In this document: one piece after another, positions 25,057 through 32,804 of the stretch | Numbering within the stretch: position 1 is the first letter of the stretch | How the letters are laid out: each line of letters opens with the position of its first letter | Notes under the pieces: generated by a model | The model's database searches: none | Seen by the model: the letters and a program-made list of their open reading frames with translations, nothing else | Told to the model about the DNA's origin: nothing | Source: Chloroherpetonaceae bacterium | GTDB taxonomy: Bacteria > Bacteroidota > Chlorobiia > Chlorobiales > Chloroherpetonaceae | Reading direction: 5' to 3' | Assembly: GCA_028277445.1 (NCBI GenBank) | Contig: JANQGG010000009.1 | Location: 1-64,000 of the forward strand | Length of the DNA stretch: 64,000 nt | Translations under genes and position numbers: made by a program

Positions 25057-26097
25057 TTATGGATGGATATATCGAAGCATAATACTAACGGGCAAATGAT
25101 CCGAAATGCCGCCTTTATAGATATTTCCGTTGTAAGTTTTTAGCATACCCAGCACACGCCCGCCTTTCATGAGCTCAAACATGTAAGGTTTATAAAAGAT
25201 GCTTGCCGACCCCATTACATATTCAAACCGCGATGAGTTGGTCAAGTTTTTATGGATGATGATTTGATCAAATGTTTTCCAATGGTTCTGAAAAATATAT
25301 GTGCCGATTGGGGAGTGATGATCAAAACAATTTAACAGGGTGTTAGGGGGTAATTGATCTTTCCATTGAAAATAAGGCGCAGCATTCAGCGTTTTTGATA
25401 GGGAGGTGTTGTGCGGCTCATCGTTGAAATCTCCCATAATCAGAATATCCAAAGCCGGATCGGTTTGGATTAACGAATCCACGTGGCGTTTTAACGCTTG
25501 TGCTGCAGCAATACGCCAGCGCTCGGTGCGGTTACGGCTCATGCGCCTGGAAGGCCAATGATTGCCATAAATGGCCAGATCAACATTGTGATGAGAAAAT
25601 TTTACAAACATGATTTCACGGCCTGTTTTGCCATCAACCACGTAAGGGATTTGCACGCACTCAATCAGCTTTAAACGTTTTGCGTTATAAACAAATCCGA
25701 TATCAATACCCCTGGGGTCGCTGGAATGGCGATAAGCAATTTTATACCCCGAAGTTTTCAAGATATCGGTAAAAAGCCGTTTCAGAAGTTCGGGATGCTC
25801 AACTTCGCAAAAACCAAAAATCTCAGGATATTGTTTTTGAGGATGGCTTGCTTTGATGTCGTTGATAACTTTTGCCAGTTGATTGAGCTTGTGATCAAGT
25901 CGCTTGCGTGTCCAGTTTTTTGAGCCCTCAGGGGTAAAGTCGCCATCGTTTGTTAAGGGATCGTTTGCGGTATCAAATAAATTTTCCACGTTCCACCACA
26001 CAATCTGAAACACCCGATCGTGGTGTTGCGCCATTAGTGGCTGTGTGAAAATCAGAATGAAGGGGCATAAAATCAGAACTATTTTGAAGAGGGTCAT
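25057..26097 (-). CDS. Secreted endonuclease/exonuclease/phosphatase-family protein
   Basis: 346 residues. Signal peptide in residues 1-23 ('FTQPLMAQ'). The catalytic fold follows: 'IVWWNVENLFDT' (metal/active Asn-Glu), 'EIFGFCEVEHPELL', 'IYGNHWPSRR', 'ILIMGDFNDEP' and 'GGISDHLPVSIML' hold the conserved N, E, H, D-x-N and D-H residues of the DNase I-like/EEP superfamily. Substrate might be extracellular nucleic acid or a phosphodiester; the family does not decide. Similar proteins are common in Bacteroidota. Divergent from the 153-aa gene across an intergenic palindrome. Confidence 0.88.
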   Translation of the reverse strand: MTLFKIVLILCPFILIFTQPLMAQHHDRVFQIVWWNVENLFDTANDPLTNDGDFTPEGSKNWTRKRLDHKLNQLAKVINDIKASHPQKQYPEIFGFCEVEHPELLKRLFTDILKTSGYKIAYRHSSDPRGIDIGFVYNAKRLKLIECVQIPYVVDGKTGREIMFVKFSHHNVDLAIYGNHWPSRRMSRNRTERWRIAAAQALKRHVDSLIQTDPALDILIMGDFNDEPHNTSLSKTLNAAPYFQWKDQLPPNTLLNCFDHHSPIGTYIFQNHWKTFDQIIIHKNLTNSSRFEYVMGSASIFYKPYMFELMKGGRVLGMLKTYNGNIYKGGISDHLPVSIMLRYIHP

Positions 26098-26119
26098 TGG
26101 ATCGGGGGAATTTTTTTAG

Positions 26120-26137
26120 TACGTAAATATTTACGTA
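26120..26137. promoter_or_regulatory. Perfect 18-bp palindrome between divergent genes
   Basis: TACGTAAATATTTACGTA reads the same on both strands. It is placed 23 bp before the minus-strand start (26097) and 35 bp before the plus-strand start (26172). Such a site is a good candidate operator for a dimeric regulator that controls both genes. Confidence 0.6.
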
Positions 26138-26171
26138 AAGAAAGTTGTATTAATCATTTGATTTAACATCT

Positions 26172-26633
26172 ATGGAAGATATTCAAAAAAATAAAGCCCT
26201 TGAAATTCTTGAAAAAAAACTGGATGAAAAAGGTATTCAGGAGTTTTTAAGCATTTCAAACGATATGGAAATGATTTTCGGAAAATACCCCGAATTGGAT
26301 ATGGAAACAGCCAAGTCTTTGATTGAGGATTATTTTTCTGATCGCGGCGAGTCTAAAGAATTTGTAGAAAAATGGCTTGGTAAAGCACAGGCGCACTGCG
26401 AAAAATATGGTATTGAAAAAAGCGCTATGCCGAAAGCAATGGTGGCGGATTTGGGCATGTTTCGTTTTATGTCGTTTTTTGAGGAATACGGATTAAGCGA
26501 GCAGGAAATTTTTCAAATTTTTTCCGGGGCTGCAGATCAGGTTTCCGATGTTGAGTTTAAAGTCCCTGGCACCATGAGCGTTCAACCCGATCATAAATGC
26601 TCTTGCAGGCACCATGGTGATTGCAACGAGTAG
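26172..26633 (+). CDS. Unknown acidic helical protein with Cys/His tail
   Basis: 153 residues, no recognised family. Nearly all helical with many Glu, Asp and Lys; no signal peptide or membrane helix. The end 'HKCSCRHHGDCNE' carries three Cys and three His within 13 residues, a possible metal or Fe-S site. The gene converges with the EamA gene (stops 2 bp apart). Upstream lies an 18-bp palindrome. Seen: sequence features only; function not inferred. Confidence 0.7.
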   Translation: MEDIQKNKALEILEKKLDEKGIQEFLSISNDMEMIFGKYPELDMETAKSLIEDYFSDRGESKEFVEKWLGKAQAHCEKYGIEKSAMPKAMVADLGMFRFMSFFEEYGLSEQEIFQIFSGAADQVSDVEFKVPGTMSVQPDHKCSCRHHGDCNE

Positions 26634-26635
26634 TT

Positions 26636-27061
26636 TTAACGAACTAAAAGGTAAATTCCCCCGATTACCATCACTACCCCGCCTAACCGTTCCAGGGTGA
26701 ATGGTTCATTGAGAAGCATGATCGCAAAAATGTAAGTGAGCATGGGCGAGGTTGCCGATAGCGTTTTTACAACCGAGGCTTCGCCTTTTTGCATGGCATG
26801 GAAATAGAAAAAAAGCATCACCACAATTAACGCGCCTTGAAGCAATCCATATAAAATATACGTTTTGGGAACATCGGCAAGTTGTATAAACTCTCCGCTA
26901 TAAGCAATTAGAATGCCGTAAAACAATACTTGAGAGAGGCCTCTCAAAAATGCCATTTGCGCCGGGGAGAGCACGCCCAACGTGATTTTTTCAATCAAAG
27001 GAAGCACCCCAAGGATCAGCACAGCAATGCCTAAAGAAACATAAATGTTCAGTTCTCGCAT
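26636..27061 (-). CDS. Half-size EamA-family membrane transporter
   Basis: About 141 residues from ATG at 27061; a GTG at 27106 would add 15 residues. Contains one EamA unit with five membrane helices ('IYVSLGIAVLILGVLPLIEK', 'LIVVMLFFYFHAMQKGEASVVK', 'SATSPMLTYIFAIMLLNEPFTLERLGGVV', 'GGIYLLV'). Full EamA proteins have two such units; a single-unit protein must dimerise, as small multidrug resistance proteins do. Substrate unknown. Its stop is 2 bp from that of the 153-aa gene on the other strand. Confidence 0.82.
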   Translation of the reverse strand: MRELNIYVSLGIAVLILGVLPLIEKITLGVLSPAQMAFLRGLSQVLFYGILIAYSGEFIQLADVPKTYILYGLLQGALIVVMLFFYFHAMQKGEASVVKTLSATSPMLTYIFAIMLLNEPFTLERLGGVVMVIGGIYLLVR

Positions 27062-27144
27062 GGAATCATAGTTAATTAAAGGTAAAGATGTGATAAACTT
27101 AAGCACAAATATTGGCTATCTCAAAGAGGAAACGCAAAAGGGAT

Positions 27145-27176
27145 GAAAAAAGCCGTCCGGAGGTTGGACGGCTTTC
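27145..27176 (-). terminator. Rho-independent terminator after OMP gene
   Basis: 10-bp stem AAAGCCGTCC/GGACGGCTTT (27149-27158 and 27166-27175) with a 7-nt loop; six T residues follow on the minus strand. It lies 6 nt after the stop at 27181. Confidence 0.92.
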
Positions 27177-27180
27177 ACGT

Positions 27181-27753
27181 TTAAAAGATATCAAACATAA
27201 CCTGAGCCCATATTTGGAAATGGTTCGAATCGCCTTCATTATCTTCTTTATTAAATGCATTGTTCAAGCGGTATTTGGCTTCCACATCAAAACTGATGGG
27301 CATCAAAGGCAAGTCGACTTGAGCGCCAACGCCAAGTCCGGCACCAAAACGCGACTCGGAATCAGTATTATCGCCGGAATAGAAGTTCATGGCTAAATCG
27401 CCGCTTAGGTATGGCGAGATCATCGGAAGAGGCAGCAAACTATACTCAATACCTCCGCCAACTGAAATGATTTCTGTATCAACAGATACCTCTTGACCAA
27501 AAACATCAATATCGGCGCTAAACGAGTTATAATGGGCATGGCCGACAAGCTTAAATGGGAGCGCTTTAATATCCAGCTTAAGTTTTCCGCCAAGGTTGTA
27601 ACCGTTAAAGTCTGAAAAATCGCTTTGGCCCAGTGAAAGGCCACCGCCAATGCCACCTTTTACGGTTAAGGGTTTAATGATTTCAACCTGAGCATGGCTC
27701 AGTGAAGGAAAGCAAAGCAAAGCAGTAACCAGAAAAACAAAAATTTTTTTCAT
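27181..27753 (-). CDS. Outer-membrane beta-barrel protein
   Basis: 190 residues. Signal peptide MKKIFVFLVTALLCFPSLSHA followed by an 8-stranded-barrel-like sequence: glycine-rich alternating strands ('TVKGGIGGGLSLGQSD', 'GYNLGGKLKLDIKALPFKL', 'IISVGGGIEYSLLPLPM', 'RFGAGLGVGAQVDLPL') and a terminal aromatic 'FDIF'. This fits the small outer-membrane barrel group (OmpX/OmpW/opacity-like) without further identification. Monocistronic with a strong terminator. Confidence 0.85.
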   Translation of the reverse strand: MKKIFVFLVTALLCFPSLSHAQVEIIKPLTVKGGIGGGLSLGQSDFSDFNGYNLGGKLKLDIKALPFKLVGHAHYNSFSADIDVFGQEVSVDTEIISVGGGIEYSLLPLPMISPYLSGDLAMNFYSGDNTDSESRFGAGLGVGAQVDLPLMPISFDVEAKYRLNNAFNKEDNEGDSNHFQIWAQVMFDIF

Positions 27754-28266
27754 AATGCACCCGTGTTAGTGTTAGAAAAGTGAAATCCTTATGGATTCCC
27801 CAACCGCAGTTAATTTACAACACTTTTGGAAAAAAGATGTGATACAGATAGCAGATAAGCAAATGTTGAAGGTGCAAAATTAAGGTGAGAAAAAACGCGA
27901 TTTGCTGATTAAAAAAAGCATCGGGATAAATGGTTACCTTAAATCAAAACGATTTTTTTAGCATTTTATCTGTTTTGATTCTATTCCCCTAAAATTGTTG
28001 CCAATCGTAATTTGGGTGCAGGCCGGATTAGTACTGACTGGCCAAAGCATTAAGCTTTTGGATACCGAATATTCTCCCACATGTCGTCTGATACCTCGTG
28101 ACCAGTCAAGGAGTAGTTCATTTCTCTTACACTTAAAATCAAAATACCTGTTATTATTTAATAATAAACGACAAAATTTTATAAATAATTTAGGTATATT
28201 TGTTATTTTGTTTAAATTATTTATTTATGCTACAAAATGGTTGTTTTAATTCATAAAAAAGAGTGA
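27754..28266. other. 513-bp intergenic region with structured segments
   Basis: No convincing gene. It holds a 9-bp inverted repeat AATCAAAAC/GTTTTGATT (27942-27950 and 27972-27980), then a segment at 28035-28108 with an outer stem TGACTGG/CCAGTCA and an inner hairpin CCAAAGC/GCTTTTGG that could be a structured RNA. The rest, 27754-27940 and 28110-28266, is AT-rich and should contain the promoters of both flanking genes. Confidence 0.5.
28035..28108. ncRNA. Possible structured RNA element
   Basis: Outer 7-bp stem TGACTGG (28035-28041) with CCAGTCA (28102-28108) encloses a hairpin CCAAAGC-attaa-GCTTTTGG (one bulged T). The sequence between is not obviously paired. On the minus strand part of it ('GTACTAATC' with 'GGCC' nearby) loosely resembles the 3' end of 23S rRNA. 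The strand and whether it is transcribed are unknown. Confidence 0.25.
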
Positions 28267-28578
28267 ATGATGGACGTACAAAATCGCCCGTTAGGAACTG
28301 TGATGCAGATGGTTGAAGAGATGGGAAGCGAAGTGACTTACGCCTACGACGATTTGGTGTTTATCAATCACAACGCGTTTATTGTCCAGTTTACAGACCA
28401 CCCAACCCACTTGAATATATATTTTAATAATGCGTATAAACCGGACAAGATTAAAATCCTGAGTGAGGCATTATTAAAACAAGGGCCGCTACATGCCTTT
28501 GAAATAACAATGAAAGGAACTTATGAGCTCGAACAAAAAGATGGTGAAAATCTTGATATCAAGTTTTTTGATCATTAA
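28267..28578 (+). CDS. Conserved-looking small protein, unknown
   Basis: 103 residues; no family recognised. Predicted mixed alpha/beta: 'GTVMQMVEEMGSEVTYAYDDLVF', 'NAFIVQFTDHPTHLNIYFN', then an acidic C-terminus. No signal peptide or membrane segment. Two adjacent ATGs (28267 and 28270) can serve as start. Composition is ordinary coding. It stands alone between two long non-coding stretches. Confidence 0.6.
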   Translation: MMDVQNRPLGTVMQMVEEMGSEVTYAYDDLVFINHNAFIVQFTDHPTHLNIYFNNAYKPDKIKILSEALLKQGPLHAFEITMKGTYELEQKDGENLDIKFFDH

Positions 28579-28671
28579 AGAAGCGTTGCTTAAACAGGAG
28601 AGGTGTAAAAATCGCCATAGAAAAAATACTTAATAGCAAGTTAATTATAGGCAAAAGTTAGCAATACTAAT

Positions 28672-28692
28672 CCTGAGCGTGTTTCAGGGTCT
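28672..28692 (-). repeat. Third copy (inverted, partial) of the start-of-window repeat
   Basis: 'cctgagcgtgtttcagggtct' differs at 2-3 positions from the reverse complement of the hairpin at 60-80. It lies in the space between the 103-aa gene and the efflux operon. Confidence 0.5.
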
Positions 28693-28761
28693 AAAAACAA
28701 TGGATTTGCAGGTGCTCACCCGTTGTAATGAGAACTTGATTAAACCTTTATAACTCAGAAT

Positions 28762-29928
28762 CTAAACGCTTCTCAAGGCATCCACCACTTTTAAACGAGC
28801 CGCGCGTACAGCCGGTAAAAAGCCGCCGCTAAACCCCATAAACAAAGCAAAAAGAAGAACATTGGTTATGGTTTCAGTTGTGAGTGAAAACCGAAATTCC
28901 ATTTCCGAAAAGGAATCAAAATTGACAGTTGAAATTGAAAATTGACTTAATCCCGACGCCACAAGTAAGCCAATCAGCCCACCGATCATGGCCAGTAATG
29001 ACGATTCAATTAAAAACCCGAGTAAAATACTTTTCCGCGAAAAACCCAGCGCTTGAAGTGTGCCGATTTCACGTGTGCGATTGGCAACAGCCGCATACAT
29101 GGTGATCATCGCACCAATAATAGCGCCAATACTGAAAATTGTGGTGACAACCGTTCCTAAGATTCGAATAAAGCCGGCAATGTTTTCGGACTGATCGGCG
29201 TAGAATTGTTGCTCTTGTTTGACATCAACCCTGAGCCGCTTATCGTTATCGGCCAAAGCCTGGTAATTTTCGAAAGCTTCCTGATCGGTAAGCTTAACAG
29301 TCATGGAAGAATAGAGAGGTCGGCGAAAGGCTTGCATAAACTGTTCGGTATCGCCCCAGACTTCGGAATCAAAGCCGGTACGTCCTGCATCAAAGACACC
29401 CACAACATTCCATTCACGTTTTCCAAAAAAGAGCTTGTCGCCAATTTTGCACTGCTCATAATTTCGCCTTGCCGCCGCGCCAACAACTATTTCAGATGTT
29501 CCGGGCGTAAACATTCGGCCTTCAATGAGTTTAACATTTTGGCGAAGATCAAACACATTGGTTTCCGTACCTCTTAGTGGTGCATTCACCATATCATCGC
29601 TGTCTTTTTTCTTGAGATTCACGATGACCATTACTTCAGGTGTTGCAATCAACCGACCTTCGGCGTTTCTGGCAATGCCCGGATAACTTTTCAGAATATT
29701 GGCATGATCTCTGGTTAAAGAGCTTGTAGTTTCCGTAATCGAGGAGCGTTGAATAATGATGGCGTTATCGGGAGAGCCGGTTTGAACCAGCGTTTCTTTA
29801 ATTCCTCCCGATAGCATCAATACCGCGGCATAAACAAACGATACCAATGAAATGCCAAAAATGGTTACAATGGTGGTGGTTTTTCGAACAAATAAGCTTT
29901 TCGCGCTATAATTAAGTGGTAATTTCAT
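28762..29928 (-). CDS. ABC transporter permease, FtsX/MacB-type (second)
   Basis: 388 residues. N-terminal membrane helix (residues 20-42), a ~220-residue periplasmic MacB_PCD-like domain ('SSITETTSSL', 'GRLIATPEVMVIVNLKKKD'), then three helices of an FtsX domain near the C-terminus ('IRILGTVVTTIFSIGAIIGAM', 'SSLLAMIGGLIGLLVASG', 'LLFALFMGFSGGFLPAVRAARLKVVDALR'). Such permeases couple cytoplasmic ATPase to extrusion or lipoprotein transport. It is the last gene of the operon beginning at 34025; the upstream permease ends 8 bp away. Confidence 0.92.
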   Translation of the reverse strand: MKLPLNYSAKSLFVRKTTTIVTIFGISLVSFVYAAVLMLSGGIKETLVQTGSPDNAIIIQRSSITETTSSLTRDHANILKSYPGIARNAEGRLIATPEVMVIVNLKKKDSDDMVNAPLRGTETNVFDLRQNVKLIEGRMFTPGTSEIVVGAAARRNYEQCKIGDKLFFGKREWNVVGVFDAGRTGFDSEVWGDTEQFMQAFRRPLYSSMTVKLTDQEAFENYQALADNDKRLRVDVKQEQQFYADQSENIAGFIRILGTVVTTIFSIGAIIGAMITMYAAVANRTREIGTLQALGFSRKSILLGFLIESSLLAMIGGLIGLLVASGLSQFSISTVNFDSFSEMEFRFSLTTETITNVLLFALFMGFSGGFLPAVRAARLKVVDALRSV

Positions 29929-29936
29929 GACTTGTT

Positions 29937-31091
29937 TTATGAAAGTTGCCTTAAACCATCAATGATGTTGAGATGAGCAGCTCTGATGGCTGGCATAATT
30001 CCCGAAAGAGCCCCAACGACTAATGTTGCAATAACTGCAGCAATTAATGTCATGGTTGAAATATCAAATGATGGGAAAAATGAGCCGACAGCGTCTGCAA
30101 ACCCATTGACTATTGGAAATGTAATCAGAAGTCCTAATAACGCTCCGAGCGACGAGAGCAACAACGATTCACCTACGATCATTGCATAGATAAAGCCAGG
30201 CTGAAAACCCAGGGTTTTGATGACGGCGTATTCCGAGGTTCGCTCCCGGGCTGACATAACCATCGTATTGGCTAACACAAGCATAATGATGGCAATGATC
30301 ACAAACGACACTATTTCCAGACTTGAAATGATTGCAGAAGACATAGTTACAAAACTGAGTTGAAATGCGCTTTCGGTTTCGGTTAAGGTTTCATTGGCCG
30401 AGTTTTTAAACCGCTCATCAATGCCCTGACAAACGAGGGCCGCATTATCAGGATTATCTATGGTGGCAATATAAAATCCAACATTTCCGGTGAAATCCGG
30501 GAAAATTTCCGCCACGCGTTCATCCAAGTATTTCCAATGAAAAAAGAAAATAGTTTCATCGGCGCTTTTTTTGGCGCCTTTGTATAGACCTCGAATCGTA
30601 AAATCCCAATCGCCTTCGTAAATGGTTCCTGTTAGCGGCACAATATCTCCAACCTTCCAGCCGTAGCGTTCGGCAAGTTTTTGCCCCACGATGGCACCGG
30701 AGCGGTCTTTTAAAAATGCCTGCATTTGTTCAGGGCGAACCTCGTATTCCGGGTAGACATTAAAGTAAGAGACCGGATCAATCGCAAATTGAGCAAAAAA
30801 ATTACCCGGATCTTTATAAATACCGCCAAACCAATTCGCATAGGTAACTTCCAGCACATCGGGCGTGGATTCCAATTTGTTTTTATAGGCTAATGGCAAC
30901 GGAAAGCCAATCGATATGGCATTCCGGGTGACAATTCGATTAGAAGAAGACGCTTCAACCCCAATATACCATGCGGTAATCACGGTTCTGATAAAGCCAA
31001 ACGAAGAAACGGCAATCGCTACGCCTAAAATGGTAAGTATGGCACGAAGCTTATGGCGAAATACATTTCTGGCAATTAATTTAATAATCAT
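29937..31091 (-). CDS. ABC transporter permease, FtsX/MacB-type (first)
   Basis: 384 residues. Same layout as its neighbour: first helix at residues 12-32 ('LRAILTILGVAIAVSSFGF'), periplasmic domain, and a C-terminal FtsX domain with helices in 'IVSFVIIAIIMLVLANTMV', 'GESLLLSSLGALLGLLITF' and 'LVVGALSGIMPAIRAAHL'. Two non-identical permeases with one ATPase suggest a heterodimer. The ATPase gene is 2 bp upstream. Confidence 0.92.
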   Translation of the reverse strand: MIIKLIARNVFRHKLRAILTILGVAIAVSSFGFIRTVITAWYIGVEASSSNRIVTRNAISIGFPLPLAYKNKLESTPDVLEVTYANWFGGIYKDPGNFFAQFAIDPVSYFNVYPEYEVRPEQMQAFLKDRSGAIVGQKLAERYGWKVGDIVPLTGTIYEGDWDFTIRGLYKGAKKSADETIFFFHWKYLDERVAEIFPDFTGNVGFYIATIDNPDNAALVCQGIDERFKNSANETLTETESAFQLSFVTMSSAIISSLEIVSFVIIAIIMLVLANTMVMSARERTSEYAVIKTLGFQPGFIYAMIVGESLLLSSLGALLGLLITFPIVNGFADAVGSFFPSFDISTMTLIAAVIATLVVGALSGIMPAIRAAHLNIIDGLRQLS

Positions 31092-31093
31092 AC

Positions 31094-31771
31094 TTATGCT
31101 CCGTTTAATGTGCCTTTATCCAAATGTTTCTTAATGTGCGCCCGACCGGCAGCATGCGGGTCGTGGGTGACCATAATGATGGTTTTTCCTAACTCCTTAT
31201 TAAATCTTACCATCAGATTCAAAATTTCTTCCGCCGATTTACGATCCAAATCACCGGTTGGTTCATCGGCAACAATAATGGATGGATCGGTCACAATAGC
31301 TCTTGCAATCGCAACGCGTTGCTGCTGACCGCCGGAGAGCTGATTGGGGTAATGGTCCATGCGGTCGGGCAAACCCACCAGGTTTAGCGCCAAACGAATT
31401 TTTTTATCACGCTCCTCTTTGCTTAGGTTGATCAAATGCAGGGGAAGTTCAACATTTTCATAAGCCGTGAGCACGGGCATGAGATTATAAAACTGAAAAA
31501 TAAAACCAACATGTTGCGATCGCCAACCGGCCAGTTGCGATTCATTCATTTGGCTCAGTTCCGAGCCGCAGATGGTCACTTTTCCAGATGTTGGCGTATC
31601 CAGTCCGGCAATCATATTGAGCAATGTAGATTTGCCTGAACCTGAAGGACCCATCAGCGCGAGAAATTCACCGTTTTCCACCTGCATGTTGATGCTTTTG
31701 AGCACTTGGAGCTCTTCGGCATCGCGATGATAAGTTTTACTTAAATTTTCTATGTTTATGATTGTTGACAT
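31094..31771 (-). CDS. ABC transporter ATP-binding protein, MacB/LolD-type
   Basis: 225 residues. Walker A 'GPSGSGKST' (~39-47), Q-loop 'FIFQFYNLMPVLTAYENVELP', signature 'LSGGQQQR', Walker B 'IIVADEPTGDLD', H-loop 'MVTHDP'. The 'YNLMPVLTAxENVELP' segment is characteristic of the LolD/MacB branch that drives FtsX-type permeases. Placed between the regulator and the permeases within the efflux operon (2 bp to the permease). Confidence 0.95.
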   Translation of the reverse strand: MSTIINIENLSKTYHRDAEELQVLKSINMQVENGEFLALMGPSGSGKSTLLNMIAGLDTPTSGKVTICGSELSQMNESQLAGWRSQHVGFIFQFYNLMPVLTAYENVELPLHLINLSKEERDKKIRLALNLVGLPDRMDHYPNQLSGGQQQRVAIARAIVTDPSIIVADEPTGDLDRKSAEEILNLMVRFNKELGKTIIMVTHDPHAAGRAHIKKHLDKGTLNGA

Positions 31772-31780
31772 TTAGCAAAA

Positions 31781-32785
31781 TTATAAAGGTTTTACAGGAA
31801 TACAAAGTTTAACAGGGTGTGGCCCTGAGTCGTTCAAGCATGGATTATGAGGATAGAGTTCAAAACAGGGTCTGTCATCCGGTTGATAACCGCTTTCTGG
31901 TAACCAAACTCCGCACAAAGTGTTCCATGCCTTAGCATAGTCTTGGGTTTTTAGTTGAAATTTCCCAACCGCATATGTCCCACCGTCTAACTTCAAAGGT
32001 TCAAGACCGCCGTGTTTTAATTCTTCTGAAAAGGCTTTCAGACATATGCTCGATGTTTGCTGATCAGGGGGGATTATATCCGGGTTGTGGTGATAAATGT
32101 GTAAAAATTCTGGGTTAAGGTTATTAAATAAATTCGCTGAATCCAATAGCTGGCAAAGAACCTCAATCTTTTGATGCGAGGTATTAATATCTTCATAAGA
32201 GCCATTATACTGAAGCGCAACCATGTTTTGAGGCTCAAATTCTTCAATGCAAAAATTATGAAGAGGGCTGAGCGATGTTTTTGGCCAGATGTTTAATTTC
32301 GGGATGGATGCATAAACCGGAAGGTGAATTTTTGGGTTGTGATCGTGGATTATGGTTTGATCATCTTGGCCGTCATTCTGAATTTTATCCCGACGGTGTT
32401 TGGAACGCGTTTTCTTTCGCCAAACGGTTGGGCTCTCGGAAAATTGCGCTTTAAATTGCTTTGTAAATAATGAGGTGTTTTCAAAACCGCACTCTTCGGA
32501 AATTAACGAAATGTTTTTTTGCGGCTGTTCAATGAGTAAATGCGCCGCATTTTCAAGCACAATTTTTTCGGCAAAATCGGAAAGTGAAATGCCGATAAAG
32601 GCTTTGAAAATGCGATGAAAATGACGTGGTGAAAAATAACAAAGCCTGGTCAGTTTTTCCTGATCATGAGCAAGGTTGGGGTGGAGCTCAATTAATTCAA
32701 TAATTTTATTGATTCTGCATATGTACTCGTCTTTGTAATATTTTCGGTCTGTTTTTTTTAGGGTTTGAAAAATGAGTTCGTTCAT
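31781..32785 (-). CDS. AraC-type regulator with GyrI-like effector domain
   Basis: 334 residues. An AraC DNA-binding domain is N-terminal (residues ~22-120): 'DQEKLTRLCYFSPRHFHRIFKAFIGISLSDF' (first HTH in pieces) and 'NISLISEECGFENTSLFTKQFKAQFSESPT'. After a basic linker, a GyrI/Rob/SOUL-like effector-binding domain follows ('MVALQYNGSYEDINTSHQKI', 'GGTYAVGKFQLKTQDYAKAW', 'LPESGYQPDDRPCFELY'). GyrI domains bind hydrophobic drugs. Sitting inside the efflux operon, it probably senses the substrate and controls the operon. Confidence 0.92.
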   Translation of the reverse strand: MNELIFQTLKKTDRKYYKDEYICRINKIIELIELHPNLAHDQEKLTRLCYFSPRHFHRIFKAFIGISLSDFAEKIVLENAAHLLIEQPQKNISLISEECGFENTSLFTKQFKAQFSESPTVWRKKTRSKHRRDKIQNDGQDDQTIIHDHNPKIHLPVYASIPKLNIWPKTSLSPLHNFCIEEFEPQNMVALQYNGSYEDINTSHQKIEVLCQLLDSANLFNNLNPEFLHIYHHNPDIIPPDQQTSSICLKAFSEELKHGGLEPLKLDGGTYAVGKFQLKTQDYAKAWNTLCGVWLPESGYQPDDRPCFELYPHNPCLNDSGPHPVKLCIPVKPL

Positions 32786-32804
32786 GGGCTTTGTCGGATT
32801 GGAG

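Noticed and set aside
28018-28110. Fragment of 23S rRNA 3' end on the minus strand
   Set aside because: Only about ten bases ('GTACTAATC' and nearby 'GGCC') agree; the rest does not align.
27995-28249. 84-codon plus-strand reading frame in the 513-bp spacer
   Set aside because: No Shine-Dalgarno, composition unlike the coding genes, and it crosses the structured segment; probably chance.
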